Positions 60,759-64,000 of a DNA stretch of 64,000 nucleotides are shown one piece after another. Source of the stretch: Theobroma cacao (taxonomy: Eukaryota > Streptophyta > Magnoliopsida > Malvales > Malvaceae); NCBI RefSeq assembly GCF_000208745.1, contig NC_030850.1, positions 9,331,344 through 9,395,343 on the forward strand. Direction: 5' to 3'. The translations under genes and the position numbers were made by a program. The notes below the pieces were generated by a model. It saw only the letters and a program-made list of their open reading frames with translations, made no database searches and was not told where the DNA came from. Positions within the stretch are counted from its first letter, which is position 1, and every line of letters starts with the position of its first letter.

Positions 60759-63280
60759 TTGATTAATTATTTGCATACAATTTTTTTGTCACGCACACTC
60801 AAGTATAAAATTGTTAAAAGACTTCTTAGAAGCCTTCCCGAGCATAAAATTGTTAAAAGACTTCTTAGAAGCCTATCCAAAAATTGGAAGCCTAAGGTGA
60901 CAGCTATCCGAGAAGCGAAGGACTTAAATGTTATAACTTTGGATGAAATTTGTGGTTTTTTCCTTACTCACGAGCTATAACTAAAGGAAGAGGAAGAAGA
61001 AGATATGAGGGAAGCAAAAGAAAAGAAAAAGAACATTGCCCTAAAAGCTAGCATTCTTGAAGAAGAACTGGACGAGCTATCCTGTGATGATGATGAAGAA
61101 ATAGAACTGGTTGCTAGGAGATTCAGAAAACTGATGGGCAAAAGAAACTGGAGACTAGCTAGAAGAGGGTTTAGAAAAAATCAAGGTTCTTCATGGAGAA
61201 CCAGAAATAAAAATGACTCCAACAAAAAGGAAGAGCTTACATGCTTCGAATGCAAGAAGCTTGGACATTTCAAGTCAAAATGCCCCTTGCTAAAAGAAGA
61301 AACTCCAAAGAGAAACAAGAAATCAAAGAAGGTAGTGGTGGCAACTATTTGGTCAGATAGTGATACTTCAAGTTCTGAAGCTGAGAAAGAAAAAATTGAA
61401 GAAAGAGCAAACCCGTGTTTGATGGCACAGGATGATGAATCCGAGGTATCCTCATCTCCTTATAATATTTTTGTTGATAAACTTCAGGATGAATATGAAT
61501 GCCTGTATGAGAAATTTGAAAAACTTGTTTTAAATACAAGAATTTAAAGAAAAAGTCTGCATCTCTAGAATCAGATTTGGAAAAGATTAAACTTGACTTT
61601 GATTCTGTTTTTGAACAAAGAAATTTTTTGCAAATTGAATTGGAACATTCAAAAATCGATTTTGAAACTCTAAAATTAGAATTGGAAAGTAAAACTAAAG
61701 CCTTACAAAAGGTGAGTGAAGAAAATGCTGCACTCAAATGTTTGAAAAATGAAACTTCAAGCAGAAATGCATACCACAAGAGAAATTCTGTTAAGACATC
61801 ATCTGGGTGTCATATTTGTGATAAAATTGGTCATTTATCCTATGATTGTTATAGAAAAAGAAATGTGAAGAAAATTAAAAAAATTTGGGTTCTAAAAGGA
61901 TCCTTTGTTGCTACTAACAATTAAGGTCCCATTAAGGTATGGGTACCTATTAAGAAAAACTAAAAATTTGTTTTGTAGGTTGAGCTGCATTCAAAAGATA
62001 CATGTTCAAGAGCTTAACTAAAAAAAAAGCAGCCTTGGTATATGGACAGTGGTTGATCAAGGCACATGACAGGAGATGAAATGCTATTTGCTCAGCTGGA
62101 CAAAAGAAAGAAAGGTACCGTATCCTTTGGTGATGATTCAAAAGGTAGAATTCATGGCATAGGAATGGTTGGTAAGAACTCCCAAACTCAAATTAGTCAT
62201 GTGTTGTTGGTTAAAGGTTTGAAACATAATTTATTAAGTATTAGCCAATTGTGTGACAAAGGTTTTAAGGTATATTTGGACTTAACTAAATGTGAAGTAA
62301 TAGATGTAAGCATTAACAAAGTTTCATTTATAGGAAAGAGAATAAAGAATATGTGTGTTGTATTNTAGGTATGGTTGGTAAGAGTCCTCAAACTCCAATT
62401 AGTCATGTGTTGTTGGTTAAAGGTTTGAAACATAATTTATTAAGTATTAGCCAATTGTGTGACAAAGGTTTTAAGGTATATTTGGACTTAACTAAATGTG
62501 AAGTAATAGATGTAAGCATTAACAAAGTTTCATTTATAGGAAAGAGAATAAAGAATATGTGTGTTGTATTTCTTGAGAATTTTGAAATGGATTGTGAAAC
62601 ATGTCTTGTAGCAAAAGTTGAAAATGATGGCCAGCTATGGCATAAGAGACTTGGACATGTGAGCATACATACCATGTCAAAGTTAATTAAGAAAAATTTG
62701 GTTATAGGATTGCCTAAGCTTAAATTTGAGAATGATCAAATTTGTGATGCATGTTAATTAGGTAAACAAACCAGAATATCTTTTAAAACCAAGAAAGTTG
62801 TATCCACATCTAGACCTCTTGAATTGCTGCACATTGATTTATTTTGTCCAATAAGTACAACTAGTTTAGGAGGAAAATCTTATGGCTTTATAATAGTTGA
62901 TGACTATTCTAGGTACACTTGGATATATTTTCTTGCTTATAAGAATGATGCCCTACCTGCATTCATAAGTCTTTGTAGGAAAGTTGAGAATGAAAAAAGA
63001 CTAGTTATAGTTAGTATTAGGAGTGATCATGGAGGTGACTTTGAAGGAGATGAATTTGAGAATTTTTATAATGAAAAGAGGCTGGATCATAATTTTTCTG
63101 CACCTAGAGCACCCCAGCAAAATGGAGTTATAGAAAGGAAAAATCGAACCTTGAAAGAAATGGCTCGAACTATGCTATGTGAGAACAATCTACCTAAGTA
63201 CTTTTGGGCAGAAGCTGTTAACACAGCAGCTTATATTCTTAATAGAGTGTCTATAAGAGTGATGATATCAAAGACCCCAT
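60759..63280 (+). pseudogene. Ty1/copia polyprotein pseudogene (gag, protease, pre-integrase, integrase)
   Basis: Forward-strand fragments in the expected order. Gag C-terminal part at 60759-60980, with a duplicated KIVKRLLRSL motif. Coiled-coil/acidic region with zinc knuckle CFECKKLGHFKSKC (61005-61547). After a frameshift, a second coiled coil and knuckle CHICDKIGHLSYDC (61577-61924). Protease start with MDSG then an in-frame TGA before SRHMTG (about 62040-62073). GAG-pre-integrase LWHKRLGHVS (about 62635). Integrase with HIDLF (Asp), DHGGDFEG (Asp) and NGVIERKNRT (Glu) at 62824-63288. A stop at 62755 splits the pre-integrase from the integrase. The reverse transcriptase is missing because another element begins at 63281. 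The two knuckles and long coiled coils suggest a Tork- or SIRE-like lineage. Confidence 0.85.
62165..62570 (+). repeat. 200-bp direct duplication inside copia, separated by TAGGT and an N
   Basis: Positions 62165-62364 and 62371-62570 are almost identical. A few differences are confined to the first about 30 bases, and no difference is visible in the remaining about 170. They are separated by six bases that include the only ambiguous base of the window (N at 62365). The duplication shifts the reading frame by two. It is either a real tandem duplication or a misjoined assembly gap. Confidence 0.85.
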
Positions 63281-64000
63281 TGTCGTAACGTACGGGTCTA
63301 GGAACCCGACCGCCAGACGCGTATGTGAAAACTCACTAAAAAATTAAACTAGGAGTCGCCACCAATCTTTTTTACTAAGTGCGATTGACCACCTATTGAC
63401 TCGATTCTAATCGATGAAAACTTAAATTAATTTTAAGCCCACCGAAAAGAACTTTAAACTGGTCTACGATTTTCTAGATCTAGGTTCGGGAGTATGGTTA
63501 TGCTCGGGGAAGGATTAGCACCCCCGGGACGCCCGTTCCATGAACGGTACCATTTTTAGATTATCCTATTAGGCTTTAATTTTTAATTTCACTATATTTT
63601 CTTAATTATTATTCACTTATTTTTATCTCCTATTTGATCTAAAATGGAATGCAAATACGAGGCAAGGTGCATGGCATGAAAAAAAATATCGGATGAATAA
63701 CTTTTTATCGAGGATATTTTCTCGAATCCGGGCAAAAGCCTTTTATTAAAGATGTTTCTCGAGCCCTCCCATCATACTGGTGGGACTCGGGAACACTTTT
63801 TCACCTAAGGAACTTTCCGAGGAATACCCGCCTTCGCAAGATCCTATCATCGGGGCTTAAACTCGAAAACAGAAATATTTATATGCAATGATACGTATGA
63901 TGCAATATATATATGCAATTATCTATATTTTTTTATTTTATTTTATTTTCACTTTATTATATTTTTTATTATCATATTTTTTATTTATTTCTTATTTTTT
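63281..64000 (+). mobile_element. Start of an LTR (probable LTR retrotransposon) interrupting the copia pseudogene
   Basis: At 63281 the copia integrase frame stops abruptly and an unrelated sequence begins with TGTCGTAACGTACGGGTC. A 5'-TG start fits an LTR end. Following blocks such as GGAGTCGCCACCAATC (about 63351), GGGGAAGGATTAGCACCCCC (about 63508) and GACGCCCGTTCCATGAACGG (about 63529) are, from general recall, a common pattern in eudicot LTR elements of the Ty3/gypsy type. The window ends before any internal region, primer site or second LTR, so the class is tentative. No coding sequence is visible in these 720 bases. Confidence 0.55.

Noticed and set aside
1..64000. CRISPR arrays, operons, riboswitches, phage or plasmid features
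   Set aside because: None was seen, and the intron-rich eukaryotic gene structure makes them unexpected.

Overview
The window is nuclear DNA of a flowering plant, almost certainly a eudicot. It has intron-rich genes with GT-AG splice sites, AT-rich introns and spacers, plant-specific protein families, and many class I and class II transposon remnants. The species cannot be fixed by eye.

Seven host loci can be reconstructed by joining exons. (1) A five-exon trichome-birefringence-like (TBL) O-acetyltransferase, + strand, 5510-8538. (2) A two-exon GH17 beta-1,3-glucanase with an X8/CBM43 domain, + strand, 12784-15961. (3) A small two-exon cysteine-rich secreted peptide, - strand, 17512-17221. 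(4, 5) Two tandem intronless paralogs, + strand, 19189-19842 and 22335-22976, that resemble the N-terminal part of plant TRF-like proteins but have no visible Myb domain. (6) A complete 24-exon LRR-malectin receptor kinase of the LRR-VIII-2 type, + strand, 31740-42522, 1029 residues. (7) A complete 15-exon ARPC1 gene, the WD40 subunit of the actin-nucleating ARP2/3 complex, + strand, 44385-55196, 377 residues.

Mobile DNA dominates the ends. At the left are a foldback element (29-470), a reverse-strand LINE remnant (490-1580), and a hAT-like element (2269-3354) that carries a nested LINE fragment; both insertions still have target-site duplications. A second hAT of the same kind lies in TBL intron 1. 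On the right, an AT-rich three-unit tandem repeat (about 55480-58330) is followed by a reverse-strand Ty1/copia remnant split by a third hAT (58720-59444). Next comes a forward-strand copia polyprotein pseudogene (about 60760-63280), which is cut by the start of another LTR-type element at 63281 that runs off the window. A 200-bp direct repeat flanking the window's only N (62365) may be an assembly artefact.

The genes do not form a pathway. TBL and GH17 both act on the cell wall and the receptor kinase is at the cell surface, but their proximity is probably incidental. The least expected items are the split cysteine-rich peptide gene, the Myb-less TRFL-like pair, and the precisely resolved nested transposons. 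I found no operon-like system, CRISPR array or RNA gene I could support.
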